A stretch of 64,000 bases of DNA. Source: Rhodoferax sp. OV413. GTDB lineage: Bacteria; Pseudomonadota; Gammaproteobacteria; Burkholderiales; Burkholderiaceae_C. Position numbers and translations under genes: made by a program. The stretch spans positions 248,001 to 312,000 of the forward strand of contig NZ_FNJA01000002.1 of NCBI RefSeq assembly GCF_900104385.1. The letters are read 5' to 3'. The notes beneath the pieces were generated by a model. It did no database searches. It was given only the letters and a program-made list of their open reading frames with translations, and was not told the DNA's origin. Positions within the stretch are counted from its first letter, which is position 1. Each line of letters starts with the position of its first letter. Positions 36,614-44,916 of this stretch are shown here, piece after piece.

Positions 36614-37396
36614 CTATTGGCTGTGGTTGCCGCTGTCGTTGCTGGCGCGCATGCGCTCGCGGCTATTGCTCAGATGCATGAACATCGCGGCCCGCGCCGC
36701 GGCTGCGTCGCCGCGGTGGATGGCATCAAAAATCGCCTCGTGCTCGCGCTGGGTGATCGCCTTGCCACTCTCCAGCATGGGCTGGGCTTCGCCAAAGCGC
36801 GCGCCGGGCTTGCTGTCGCCGGTCGGGGTGTCGGGTGCGGTATCCGGGGCCGGCCGGGGAATCGTCGCATTGCCCAGGCTGCACAGCACTTCCTCGAAGT
36901 ACTCGTTGCCGGTGGCAGCGGCGATCTGCACATGGAACTGGAAGTCGGGTTCGGTGGTGCTGCCGCCGGCGCGGCGCTGGGCGTCGAACGCGTCCAGCGC
37001 AGCGCGCATGGCCACCAGATGCTCTTCGCGGCGGCGCACCGCCGCCAGGCTGGCGGCCTCGGATTCGAGGCTGATGCGCAGCTCCAGCATGGCCAGTTTC
37101 TGGCGTACCTGCACATTGCGGGAGCCTATGGCCAGCAAGGGTTCGGGCGCGGCGGAGGCCAGTACAAAAGTGCCCACGCCCTGCCGGGTTTCGACCAGGC
37201 CGCTGGCCTGCAGTCGCGACATGGCTTCGCGCACCACCGTGCGGCTGACGCCGAATTCCTGCATCAGCCCGGGCTCGGACGGCACCCGGTCGCCGGGCTT
37301 CAGGGCGCCACTGTGGATGCGCTCGGAGACGCCGTCCACCACCCGCTGCGGCTGGCTTTTGGTCCGCGTAGGATGTTCTGGCAGCGTGGTGCTCAT
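36614..37396 (-). CDS. FadR-subfamily GntR transcriptional regulator
   Basis: This 260-residue protein has an N-terminal winged helix-turn-helix (IHSGALKPGDRVPSEPGLMQ and FGVSRTVVREAMSRLQASGL) and an all-helical FCD effector domain (LELRISLESEAASLA; FQFHVQIAAATGNEYFEEVL; the ITQREHEAIFDAI His). FCD regulators bind sugar acids or carboxylates and usually repress. It is divergent from the dehydratase and ABC operon, with the porin on its other side. ATG 37396 is used; the frame is open to 37501 without homology. It is the likely repressor of both flanking units. Confidence 0.93.
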   Translation of the reverse strand: MSTTLPEHPTRTKSQPQRVVDGVSERIHSGALKPGDRVPSEPGLMQEFGVSRTVVREAMSRLQASGLVETRQGVGTFVLASAAPEPLLAIGSRNVQVRQKLAMLELRISLESEAASLAAVRRREEHLVAMRAALDAFDAQRRAGGSTTEPDFQFHVQIAAATGNEYFEEVLCSLGNATIPRPAPDTAPDTPTGDSKPGARFGEAQPMLESGKAITQREHEAIFDAIHRGDAAAARAAMFMHLSNSRERMRASNDSGNHSQ

Positions 37397-37494
37397 GGTG
37401 TGGTGGAGGCTGTGGGAGAGTCGGCAACTATAACGCGGTGGCCCCTCCCACCAGACGACTGATGCCAGTGTTTGCTGTGTTTGTAAAAAAGAGT

Positions 37495-37560
37495 TTGACA
37501 AGGGTTTATACCCATATAGCCCGTCTGACGTGTTGCATAAAATTCATTCCAGTCTGACGA
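37495..37560 (+). promoter_or_regulatory. Promoter and double GntR operator of the dehydratase / ABC operon
   Basis: TTGACA at 37495-37500 is a perfect -35 hexamer, with ATATAGC-type sequence at 37514-37520 as a poor, close -10. Two palindromic cores follow, CGTCTGACG (37522-37530) and AGTCTGACGA (37551-37560). Their centres are 29 bases apart, about three helical turns, so dimers could bind the same face and block transcription. Confidence 0.6.
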
Positions 37561-37582
37561 CCGATGACATAGAAAGAGTCTT

Positions 37583-38737
37583 ATGAAAATTGCAAGCGTA
37601 CGTGGCACCGAATTCACCTTTCCCACCCGCCGTTCGGTGGATGCCGCCGGCCATTCCCACCCCGGCCCCGAGGGTCTGGGCAAGATGGCCTTGCTGACCA
37701 TCACCACCGACGAGGGGCACAACGGCTATGCGTTTGCACCGCCAGAAGTGATCCGTCCGCACGTGTTGGAAGCCTTTGTGCGCAAAGTGCTGGTGGGCCA
37801 GAACCCGTTCCAGCGCGAGCAGCTCTGGCATGGACTCGAACATTGGCAGCGCGGCAGTGCCGGCCAGCTGACCGACCGCGCGTTGGCCGCTGTCGACCAG
37901 GCCCTGTGGGACCTGGCTGGCCGCGCGCTGGGCCAGCCGGTGTACCGCCTGATCGGCGGCTACCGCGACAAGGTGCCGGCGTACGGCAGCACCATGTGCG
38001 GCGACGAGCTGCCCGGTGGCCTGTCGACACCCGAGGAATACGCGGCGTTTGCGGTCCAACTGGTGGAGCGCGGCTACAAGGCCATCAAGCTGCATACCTG
38101 GATGCCGCCGGTATCGTTCGCGCCCAGTGTGTCTATGGACATCAAGGCCTGCGCAGCGGTGCGCGAAGCGGTTGGCCCGAACATCCCGCTGATGCTGGAC
38201 GGCTACCATAACTACAGCCGCATCGATGCGCTGACCATAGGCCGGGCGCTGGAGAAGCTGAGCTTCACCTGGTTCGAGGAAATGATGAACGAGCAGAGCA
38301 TGGCCTCGTATGCCTGGCTGGCCGACCAGCTGGACATCCCCATCGTCGGCCCTGAAAGCCTGTCCGGCAAGCACCACAGCCGTGCCGACTGGGTCAAGGC
38401 CGGCGCTTGCGACATCCTGCGCGCCGGCGTGCCGGGTGTGGGCGGTATTTCGCCGACCCTGAAGGTGGCGCACCTGGCCGAGTCCTTTGGCATGCAGTGC
38501 GAGGTGCACGGCAACGGCGCTGCCAATCTGGCGGTCTGTGCAGCCATTAAGAACTGCCGCTGGTACGAGCGCGGCCTGCTGCACCCCTTCCTGGACTACG
38601 ACGAAGTGCCGGCCTACCTGAACACCCTGGCCGACCCGATGGATGCCGACGGCTATGTGCATTTGTCGCAGCTGCCGGGCCTGGGCGAAGACATCAACTT
38701 CGGCTACATCGAAGCCCACACGCGCAACACCTACTAA
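37583..38737 (+). CDS. Enolase-superfamily sugar-acid dehydratase (mandelate racemase subgroup)
   Basis: This 384-residue protein has an N-terminal capping domain and a C-terminal barrel. The acid/base lysine lies in GYKAIKLHTWMPP, metal ligands in LMLDGYHNYS, TWFEEMM and IVGPESLSG, and the catalytic histidine is expected in CEVHGNGAANLAV. The set fits dehydratases of aldonic or aldaric acids in the mandelate racemase subgroup. The precise substrate cannot be named. It opens an operon with a Dpp-type importer and is divergent from a FadR-type repressor, so it probably performs the first catabolic step on the imported acid. Confidence 0.85.
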   Translation: MKIASVRGTEFTFPTRRSVDAAGHSHPGPEGLGKMALLTITTDEGHNGYAFAPPEVIRPHVLEAFVRKVLVGQNPFQREQLWHGLEHWQRGSAGQLTDRALAAVDQALWDLAGRALGQPVYRLIGGYRDKVPAYGSTMCGDELPGGLSTPEEYAAFAVQLVERGYKAIKLHTWMPPVSFAPSVSMDIKACAAVREAVGPNIPLMLDGYHNYSRIDALTIGRALEKLSFTWFEEMMNEQSMASYAWLADQLDIPIVGPESLSGKHHSRADWVKAGACDILRAGVPGVGGISPTLKVAHLAESFGMQCEVHGNGAANLAVCAAIKNCRWYERGLLHPFLDYDEVPAYLNTLADPMDADGYVHLSQLPGLGEDINFGYIEAHTRNTY

Positions 38738-38797
38738 GCCACTACCAAGCGGCCAAAGACTGCCGCGCGGCACCCTATCCACCTTGAGGAGACACCC

Positions 38798-40405
38798 ATG
38801 AACCACACAAAGCGCTTGCGCCAATGCGCTGTAGCCCTGGCACTCGGCGCCCTCGGCGCGGTGGCGCAGGCCAAGACCCCGGACGACCAGCTGATCGTCG
38901 GCTTCAGCATGAACAACCTGCTGTCGCTGGACCCGGCCGCTGCCACCGGTAACGACGTGGTGGAAATTGCCGCCAATCTGTACGACTACCTGATCGAGCT
39001 CGACCCGCAAGCCACCAGCAAGATGCTGCCCGGCCTGGCCGAGAGCTGGAAGGTGTCTGCCGACGGCCGCAGCATCAGCTTTGTGCTGCGCAAGGGCGTG
39101 AAATTCCAGTCGGGCAATGCGCTGACGGCGGACGACGCGGCCTGGTCGCTGCAGCGCGTGCTCAAGCTGAACCTGGCCATGGCCTCGCCCTGGAAGAGCT
39201 ATGGCTTCAGCGCGCAGAACGTCGACAAAGCCATCCGCGCCACCGACGCCAACACCTTGGTGATCGACCTGCCCGAAGCCACCGACCCGAAGATGGTGCT
39301 GTACACCCTGGCCACCTCGGTCAGCGCGGTGATCCTGGACCGCAAGAAGGTCATGGAAAACGAAAAGAACGGCGACCAGGGCGCCGCCTGGCTGACCACC
39401 CACGCCGCCGGCTCCGGCCCGTTTGCGCTGGCCGACTGGCGTGCCAAGGACGCGCTGCTGATGAACCGGTATGACGGCTACTGGCGCGGCCCGGCCAAGC
39501 TCAAGCGGGTCATCATGCGGCACATGACCGAATCCCAGTCGCTGCGCCTGATGCTGGAGCGCGGCGACCTGGACGTGGCCTCGGGCATGTCGGTGCCCGA
39601 TGTCGAGTCCATGAAGAAGAACGCGGACGCCGTGGTGCAGCCGGTGCGCCGCGGCACGCTGTACTACGTGGCGGTCAGCATGAAGGACCCCAAGTTCGCC
39701 GACAAGCGCGTGCGTCTGGCCATCCGCAACCTGATCGACTACGACGGCATCAACACCACCGTGATGCCCAACTACGGCATACCGCAGCAGCGCCCGGTGC
39801 AGATGGGCCTGCCCGCCAGCCTGCCCAGCCCCGGCTACAAGCTGGATGTGGCTGCCGCCAAGAAGCTGCTGGCCGACGCCGGTTTCCCGAATGGCTTCAA
39901 GACCAGCATCCGCGTGCTGGCCGACCCGCCTTTCATCAACATCGCCACCAACCTGCAGGCCACGCTGGCCAAGGCTGGCATCGAGGCCAGCGTGCTGTCC
40001 GGCACCGGCAACCAGGTGTATGGCGCCATGCGCGACCGCAGCTTCGACATCATCGTTGGCCGTGGTGGCGGCGGGGTCGAGCCGCACCCGCATTCCAGCC
40101 TGCGCGCCCTGGTCTACAACCCGGACAACAGCGACGCCGCCAAGCTGACCAACTTCCAGGGCTGGCGCACCTCGTTCTTCAGCCCCGAGCTGAACCAGCT
40201 GATCGAAAAAGCCGAGGTCGAGCGCGACGAAGCCAAGCAGACCGCCGACTACCAGGAAGCCCAGAAGCTGTACGACAGCCAGGTTGGCGCGATCCAGCCG
40301 ATCTCGCAGATGGTGGACACGGTGGTGCTGCGCAAGGACGTGCGCAACTACCTGGGCCACCCCTCGGCCACGACCCGCCTGCGCGAGGTGTACAAGCAGC
40401 GCTAA
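38798..40405 (+). CDS. ABC transporter substrate-binding protein, family 5 (Dpp/Opp type)
   Basis: This 535-residue periplasmic protein has a signal peptide ending ALGAVAQAK. LSLDPAAATGNDVVEIAANL, GLAESWKVSADGRSISFVLR followed by KGVKFQSGNALTADD are standard family-5 signatures. Members bind peptides, nickel or oligosaccharides; with a sugar-acid dehydratase in the operon, a saccharide-derived ligand is more likely than a peptide here. A GAGGAGA ribosome site lies just before the ATG. Confidence 0.93.
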   Translation: MNHTKRLRQCAVALALGALGAVAQAKTPDDQLIVGFSMNNLLSLDPAAATGNDVVEIAANLYDYLIELDPQATSKMLPGLAESWKVSADGRSISFVLRKGVKFQSGNALTADDAAWSLQRVLKLNLAMASPWKSYGFSAQNVDKAIRATDANTLVIDLPEATDPKMVLYTLATSVSAVILDRKKVMENEKNGDQGAAWLTTHAAGSGPFALADWRAKDALLMNRYDGYWRGPAKLKRVIMRHMTESQSLRLMLERGDLDVASGMSVPDVESMKKNADAVVQPVRRGTLYYVAVSMKDPKFADKRVRLAIRNLIDYDGINTTVMPNYGIPQQRPVQMGLPASLPSPGYKLDVAAAKKLLADAGFPNGFKTSIRVLADPPFINIATNLQATLAKAGIEASVLSGTGNQVYGAMRDRSFDIIVGRGGGGVEPHPHSSLRALVYNPDNSDAAKLTNFQGWRTSFFSPELNQLIEKAEVERDEAKQTADYQEAQKLYDSQVGAIQPISQMVDTVVLRKDVRNYLGHPSATTRLREVYKQR

Positions 40406-40450
40406 GGCGCCAGCTCTACATCCCAGGTTCGATTCCATGGAGATTTGCTC

Positions 40451-41467
40451 TTGACTACCTCTAACGTACGCGCTCTCGGCCACCGCTTGCTCAGCGTGCT
40501 GCTGACCCTGCTGGGCCTGCTGCTGCTGACCTTTGTGATCGGCCGCGTCATGCCGCTGGACCCGGTGCTGTCCATCGTTGGCCCGGATGCCGACCGCTCC
40601 ACCTACGACCAGGTGTACCAGCAGCTGGGCCTGGACCGGCCGCTGCCAGTGCAGTTTGGCTACTATCTGCGCGACCTGCTGCAGGGCGACCTGGGCAACG
40701 CCTTGCTCACCGGCCACAAGGTCACCGACGACCTGGCGCGCGTGTTGCCGGCTACCGTGGAGCTGGCCACCATGGCCATCCTGCTGGGCACCGGCCTGGG
40801 CGTGCCGCTGGGTGTGTATGCGGCCACCCGGCGCGGCCGCCTGGCCGACCATGTGGTGCGCGTGATCAGCCTGTTTGGTTACTCGACCCCGGTGTTCTGG
40901 TTCGGCATGATGGGCCTGCTGGTGTTCTATGCCTGGCTGGGTTGGGCCGGCGGTGCTGGCCGGGTCGACCTGGCCTTTGACGGCCTGGTAGCGCCGCGCA
41001 CCGGCCTGCTGCTGCTGGACGCGGCGCTGGCTGGCGAGTGGGAGGTGTTCCGCAGCGCGCTCAAGTTCCTGGTCCTGCCAGCCTGCATTTTGGGCCTGCA
41101 CTCCATGGCCTATATCAGCCGCATGACGCGCAGCTTCATGCTGGCCCAGCTGTCGCAGGAGTACATCACCACGGCCCGCGTCAAGGGCTTGTCGGAGCGC
41201 GGCGTGGTCTGGGGCCATGCGTTCCGCAACATCCTGGTGCAGTTGCTGACTATCGTGGCCCTGGCCTACGGCGGCCTGCTCGAAGGCGCGGTGCTGATCG
41301 AAACCGTATTCGCCTGGCCCGGCTTTGGCCAGTACCTGACCAGCAGCCTGCTGCTGGGCGACATGAATGCCGTGATGGGCTGCGTGCTGGTGGTGGGGGT
41401 GATCTTCGTCACGCTGAACCTGCTGTCCGATGCCCTGTACCACGTGTTTGACCCGAGGACCCGCTGA
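40451..41467 (+). CDS. ABC transporter permease (DppB type)
   Basis: This 338-residue permease has six membrane helices. The N-terminal block LLTLLGLLLLTFVIGRVMPL DP is typical, and the EAA-like loop includes ITTARVKGLSERGVVWGHAF and RNILVQLLTIVA. No in-frame ATG is well placed: TTG 40451 has GGAG eight bases upstream, while a TTG at 40445 is too close to it. A five-codon mini-frame (ATG 40437) ends in a TGA overlapping this TTG. The gene overlaps the next permease by one base. Confidence 0.9.
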   Translation: MTTSNVRALGHRLLSVLLTLLGLLLLTFVIGRVMPLDPVLSIVGPDADRSTYDQVYQQLGLDRPLPVQFGYYLRDLLQGDLGNALLTGHKVTDDLARVLPATVELATMAILLGTGLGVPLGVYAATRRGRLADHVVRVISLFGYSTPVFWFGMMGLLVFYAWLGWAGGAGRVDLAFDGLVAPRTGLLLLDAALAGEWEVFRSALKFLVLPACILGLHSMAYISRMTRSFMLAQLSQEYITTARVKGLSERGVVWGHAFRNILVQLLTIVALAYGGLLEGAVLIETVFAWPGFGQYLTSSLLLGDMNAVMGCVLVVGVIFVTLNLLSDALYHVFDPRTR

Positions 41468-42366
41468 TGGCTGCCCTGACCATGACCCCTACATTCCCAT
41501 CCACGCCCCAATCCACCGCCCAGGCGCTGCGCCAAAGCCTGCGCCGCGGCGCCCAGCGGCTGCTGCACAACCCGATGACGGTTGCCGGCCTGCTGGTCGT
41601 CGTAGCCCTGATGCTGGTGGCCTTGTTCGCCCCGCTGATCGCCACCCACAACCCGCTGGAGCAAGACCTGGCGCAGGCGCTCCAGGCGCCGTCCAGTGCC
41701 CACTGGTTCGGCACCGACGAATACGGCCGCGATGTGTTCAGCCGCCTGGTGCAGGGCTCGCGCATCTCGCTCTACATCATCGCCCTGGTGACGGTCATCG
41801 TCGGCCCGGTCGGGCTGGCGGTTGGCAGCATCTCGGGCTACTTTGGTGGCTGGGTGGACAACCTGTTCATGCGCGTCACCGACATCTTTATCTCCTTCCC
41901 CAGCCTGGTGTTGGCACTGGCCTTCGTGGCCGCCCTAGGCCCGGGACTGGACCACGCGGTGATCGCGATTGCGCTGACCGCCTGGCCGCCGATTGCGCGG
42001 CTGGCGCGGGCTGAAACCCTGTCGCTGCGCAATGCCGACTACGTGGTCGCCGCCCAGCTGCAGGGCGCATCCTCGGCCCGCATCCTGCTGCGCTACATCG
42101 CGCCCATGCTGTTGTCGTCGGTGGTGGTGCGTTTGACCATGAACATGGCCAGCGTGATCCTGACCGCCGCCGGCCTGGGCTTCCTGGGCCTGGGCGCACA
42201 GCCACCCATGCCCGAATGGGGCGCGATGATTTCCAGCGGCCGGCGCTACATGATGGAGTGCTGGTGGCTGGTCGCCACGCCCGGCGCCGCCATCATGCTG
42301 GTCAGCCTGGCCTTCAACCTGTTGGGCGACGGCTTGCGCGATGTGCTCGACCCCCGCAACGAGTAA
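41467..42366 (+). CDS. ABC transporter permease (DppC type)
   Basis: In this 299-residue permease, HNPMTVAGLLVVVALMLVAL is the first helix, HWFGTDEYGRDVFSRLVQGS RISL the conserved DppC block, and LRNADYVVAAQLQGASSARI LLRYIAP the EAA loop that contacts the ATPases. It starts within the stop of the DppB-type gene (TGATGG) and is followed six bases later by the first ATPase gene. Confidence 0.94.
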   Translation: MAALTMTPTFPSTPQSTAQALRQSLRRGAQRLLHNPMTVAGLLVVVALMLVALFAPLIATHNPLEQDLAQALQAPSSAHWFGTDEYGRDVFSRLVQGSRISLYIIALVTVIVGPVGLAVGSISGYFGGWVDNLFMRVTDIFISFPSLVLALAFVAALGPGLDHAVIAIALTAWPPIARLARAETLSLRNADYVVAAQLQGASSARILLRYIAPMLLSSVVVRLTMNMASVILTAAGLGFLGLGAQPPMPEWGAMISSGRRYMMECWWLVATPGAAIMLVSLAFNLLGDGLRDVLDPRNE

Positions 42367-42372
42367 ACCACC

Positions 42373-43236
42373 ATGCACAACGCTTCCTCTTCATCTTCAC
42401 TTACGCACCAGCTGCAGGTTGAAGACCTGCACATCCGCTTCGCTACGCCCGACGGCCCTATGCATGCGGTGCGCGGTGTGTCCTTCAATATGTCGCGCGA
42501 AAAGCTGGCCATCGTCGGCGAGTCCGGTTCGGGCAAATCGACGGTCGGCCGGGCCCTGCTCAAGCTGCATCCGCGCAGCGCCAAGATCGAAGCCTGCAAG
42601 CTCGCCTTCGACGGCATCGACCTGCTGGACGCCAGCCCCAAGACCATGCAGGCCATCCGCGGCAAGCGCATGTCGATGATCATGCAGGACCCGAAGTATT
42701 CGCTGAACCCGGTGGTGCGGGTCGGCCAGCAGATCGCCGAAGCCTATCTGGCGCACAACAAGGTGCCGCGCGCCGAAGCCTATGAGCGCGCGCTGGCCAT
42801 GCTGGAGTCGGTGCGCATCCGCGAGCCGCAGCGCGTGTTCAACCTGTACCCGCACGAGGTGTCGGGCGGCATGGGCCAGCGCATCATGATCGCCATGATG
42901 CTGATCACTGAACCCGAAATTTTGATCGCCGACGAGCCCACCTCCGCACTCGATGTATCGGTGCGCCTACAGGTGCTGGCCGTGCTGGACGACCTGGTCA
43001 GCCAGCGTGGCCTGGGCCTGGTCTTCATCAGCCACGACCTGAACCTGGTGCGCCATTTCTGCGACCGGGTGCTGGTCATGTACGCGGGCCGGGTGGTCGA
43101 AAGCATCGCTGCCGCCGACCTGGATAACGCCCAGCATCCGTATACCCGCGGCCTGCTCAGCGCCCTGCCCAGCCTGGACCAGCGGCGCGTGCGCCTGCCG
43201 GTGTTGCAGCGCGACCCCACCTGGCTGACTGCCTGA
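42373..43236 (+). CDS. ABC transporter ATP-binding protein (DppD type)
   Basis: In this 287-residue ATPase, Walker A is GESGSGKSTVGR, the signature is HEVSGGMGQR, Walker B is ILIADEPTSALD and the switch histidine is in VFISHDLN. The C-terminus carries the oligopeptide-transporter block HPYTRGLLSALPSLD. It is a little shorter than E. coli DppD. It pairs with the next gene as the heterodimeric motor. Confidence 0.95.
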   Translation: MHNASSSSSLTHQLQVEDLHIRFATPDGPMHAVRGVSFNMSREKLAIVGESGSGKSTVGRALLKLHPRSAKIEACKLAFDGIDLLDASPKTMQAIRGKRMSMIMQDPKYSLNPVVRVGQQIAEAYLAHNKVPRAEAYERALAMLESVRIREPQRVFNLYPHEVSGGMGQRIMIAMMLITEPEILIADEPTSALDVSVRLQVLAVLDDLVSQRGLGLVFISHDLNLVRHFCDRVLVMYAGRVVESIAAADLDNAQHPYTRGLLSALPSLDQRRVRLPVLQRDPTWLTA

Positions 43237-43255
43237 TAACGCCAAAGGACACACC

Positions 43256-44005
43256 ATGATCGATGTCAACGCACTGCACCTGGCCTTTGGCGCCGTCAAG
43301 GTGCTCAACAACGTGAACCTGCAGGTGCAGGCCGGCCAGTCCTTCGGGCTGGTGGGCGAGTCCGGTTCGGGCAAGACCACGGTGCTGCGCTGCCTGGCCG
43401 GCCAGTACATGCACTGGGACGGCCAGCTGCGGATTGCCGGCCACGCGCTGGGGCGCAAGCTGGACCGCGCGCGCTGCCGCGAGGTGCAAATGGTGTTCCA
43501 GGACCCCTATGGTTCACTGCACCCGCGCCACACCATCCACACCGTGCTGGCCGAGCCGCTGCGCATCCACGGCATGGACCGCGAGCGTGAACGCGTGGAG
43601 AGCATCCTGGCCAAGGTCGGGTTGAACAGCAGCTACCGTTTTCGCTACCCGCATCAGCTGTCGGGTGGCCAGCGCCAGCGCGTAGCGATTGCCCGGGCTT
43701 TGATCCTGGAGCCGCGCGTGCTGCTGCTGGACGAGCCGACCTCGGCCCTCGACGTGTCGGTGCAGGCTGAAATTTTGAACCTGCTGGCCGACCTGCGCGA
43801 GCGTGACGGCCTGACCTACCTGATGGTCACCCACGACCTGGGTGTGGTCGCGCATCTGTGCGACCAGGTGGCGGTAATGCAGCACGGCAGCATCGTCGAA
43901 ACGTTGACGACCGAGGCGCTGTGCAACAACGCCGCGCAGCATCCCTATACCCGCATGCTGGTCGATTCCAGCCGCTCGTATAGCCGGGATATGGCCGAGG
44001 CCTAG
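43256..44005 (+). CDS. ABC transporter ATP-binding protein (DppF type)
   Basis: In this 249-residue ATPase, Walker A is GESGSGKTTVLR, the signature is HQLSGGQRQRVAIARAL, Walker B is VLLLDEPTSALD, and the switch region is MVTHDLGVVAHLCDQ. The C-terminal extension is short, ending soon after HPYTRMLVDSS, and lacks the long tail and iron-sulfur cysteines of some DppF/OppF proteins. It is the last gene of the five-gene importer. Confidence 0.95.
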   Translation: MIDVNALHLAFGAVKVLNNVNLQVQAGQSFGLVGESGSGKTTVLRCLAGQYMHWDGQLRIAGHALGRKLDRARCREVQMVFQDPYGSLHPRHTIHTVLAEPLRIHGMDRERERVESILAKVGLNSSYRFRYPHQLSGGQRQRVAIARALILEPRVLLLDEPTSALDVSVQAEILNLLADLRERDGLTYLMVTHDLGVVAHLCDQVAVMQHGSIVETLTTEALCNNAAQHPYTRMLVDSSRSYSRDMAEA

Positions 44006-44139
44006 GCGCCGACAGTGGTGGAGCGAAGGGTGCTGCCTGCTATTCATTAAATAGCGGGTGGTGCAGATAACATATGCGCTGCAGGCTGTGCAGCCATTGA
44101 CCTTTAGCCTCTTATGCATCCACCTTCAAAATCTTGACC

Positions 44140-44916
44140 ATGGTATTGACATCCGCCGGCCAGATCTTTCTCGCCAGCAGCGCGGCGTTCCTCGCCGCCG
44201 CCGTGTGGGTCGCGCGGCGCGTGTCGCAGCGCATGCGACCGGGGGAGGGCACCAGCAAGCTGCTGGTGCTCATCATCTTTGCCGTGATTGCCTTGTTCGT
44301 ACCCTTCAGCTACTGGACCGGGCAAGCGCTGTACTCCCTGGCCACCAAGCCCAGTTACAGCGCTACCGTGGTGGGCCACACCTCGGAATACCGCGACTAC
44401 GAGGAAAAGGATTCCAACGGCCGCACCGTGAGGGGCCAGCGCTTGATGCACACCGCCCAAGTGCGGTTTACCGGGCCGGCAGGTGAGCTGCTGGAGTTAC
44501 CCAACTCGGTGGCGTCGGGCGACGTCCCGGTTGAAGGATCGCAGCTGACCGTGGTGTACACCCCGGGGGACCGGATTGCCACCGAACTCAGCGCCCGCAG
44601 CGTGGGCCTGTGGCTCGCGGCCGGCGTCATGCTGTTCATCCTCGGCTACTGTTTGTGGGCCATGGTGTGGTACGGACTCGGGCACCCGATGGAGGGGGTG
44701 CATGCCTTCGGCATGGCCTTCCTGTTCCGCTTTTTTCTGCCGGGCGTCACCTTGCTGATGGTGCTGGCTCTGGGTTACCCGGCGATCAAGTATTTCGTTT
44801 TGGGCAACCCGGACGACTATCCGCTGTGGGTGGCCTGTTTATGCACCCTGTTTACGTTGGCGCTGCTGCCACTGTTGGTGTTGCTGTTTACACGGGACAA
44901 AGGCCGGCGTGGGTAA
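44140..44916 (+). CDS. DUF3592-like membrane protein
   Basis: This 258-residue protein has membrane segments near residues 6-24, 42-62, 155-177 and two more towards the C-terminus. Between the second and third is a beta-rich extracytoplasmic domain, YSATVVGHTSEYRDYEEKDS to VTYTPGD-like VVYTPGDRIATE, the layout of DUF3592 proteins. Its function is unknown. ATG 44140 is preferred over the in-frame TTG 44134. It is the last host gene before a repeat-rich gap and the prophage. Confidence 0.65.
   Translation: MVLTSAGQIFLASSAAFLAAAVWVARRVSQRMRPGEGTSKLLVLIIFAVIALFVPFSYWTGQALYSLATKPSYSATVVGHTSEYRDYEEKDSNGRTVRGQRLMHTAQVRFTGPAGELLELPNSVASGDVPVEGSQLTVVYTPGDRIATELSARSVGLWLAAGVMLFILGYCLWAMVWYGLGHPMEGVHAFGMAFLFRFFLPGVTLLMVLALGYPAIKYFVLGNPDDYPLWVACLCTLFTLALLPLLVLLFTRDKGRRG

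Noticed and set aside
40406-40450. GGTTCGATTCC, which resembles a tRNA T-arm
   Set aside because: Only about 20 bases separate it from the end of a coding sequence; there is no room or pairing for acceptor, D and anticodon arms.
37544-41443. Very long open frame (1299 codons) on the minus strand opposite the dehydratase and ABC genes
   Set aside because: Its translation is His/Gln/Arg/Gly-rich low-complexity sequence typical of the antisense of high-GC genes, and the plus-strand genes are clearly homologous to known families.
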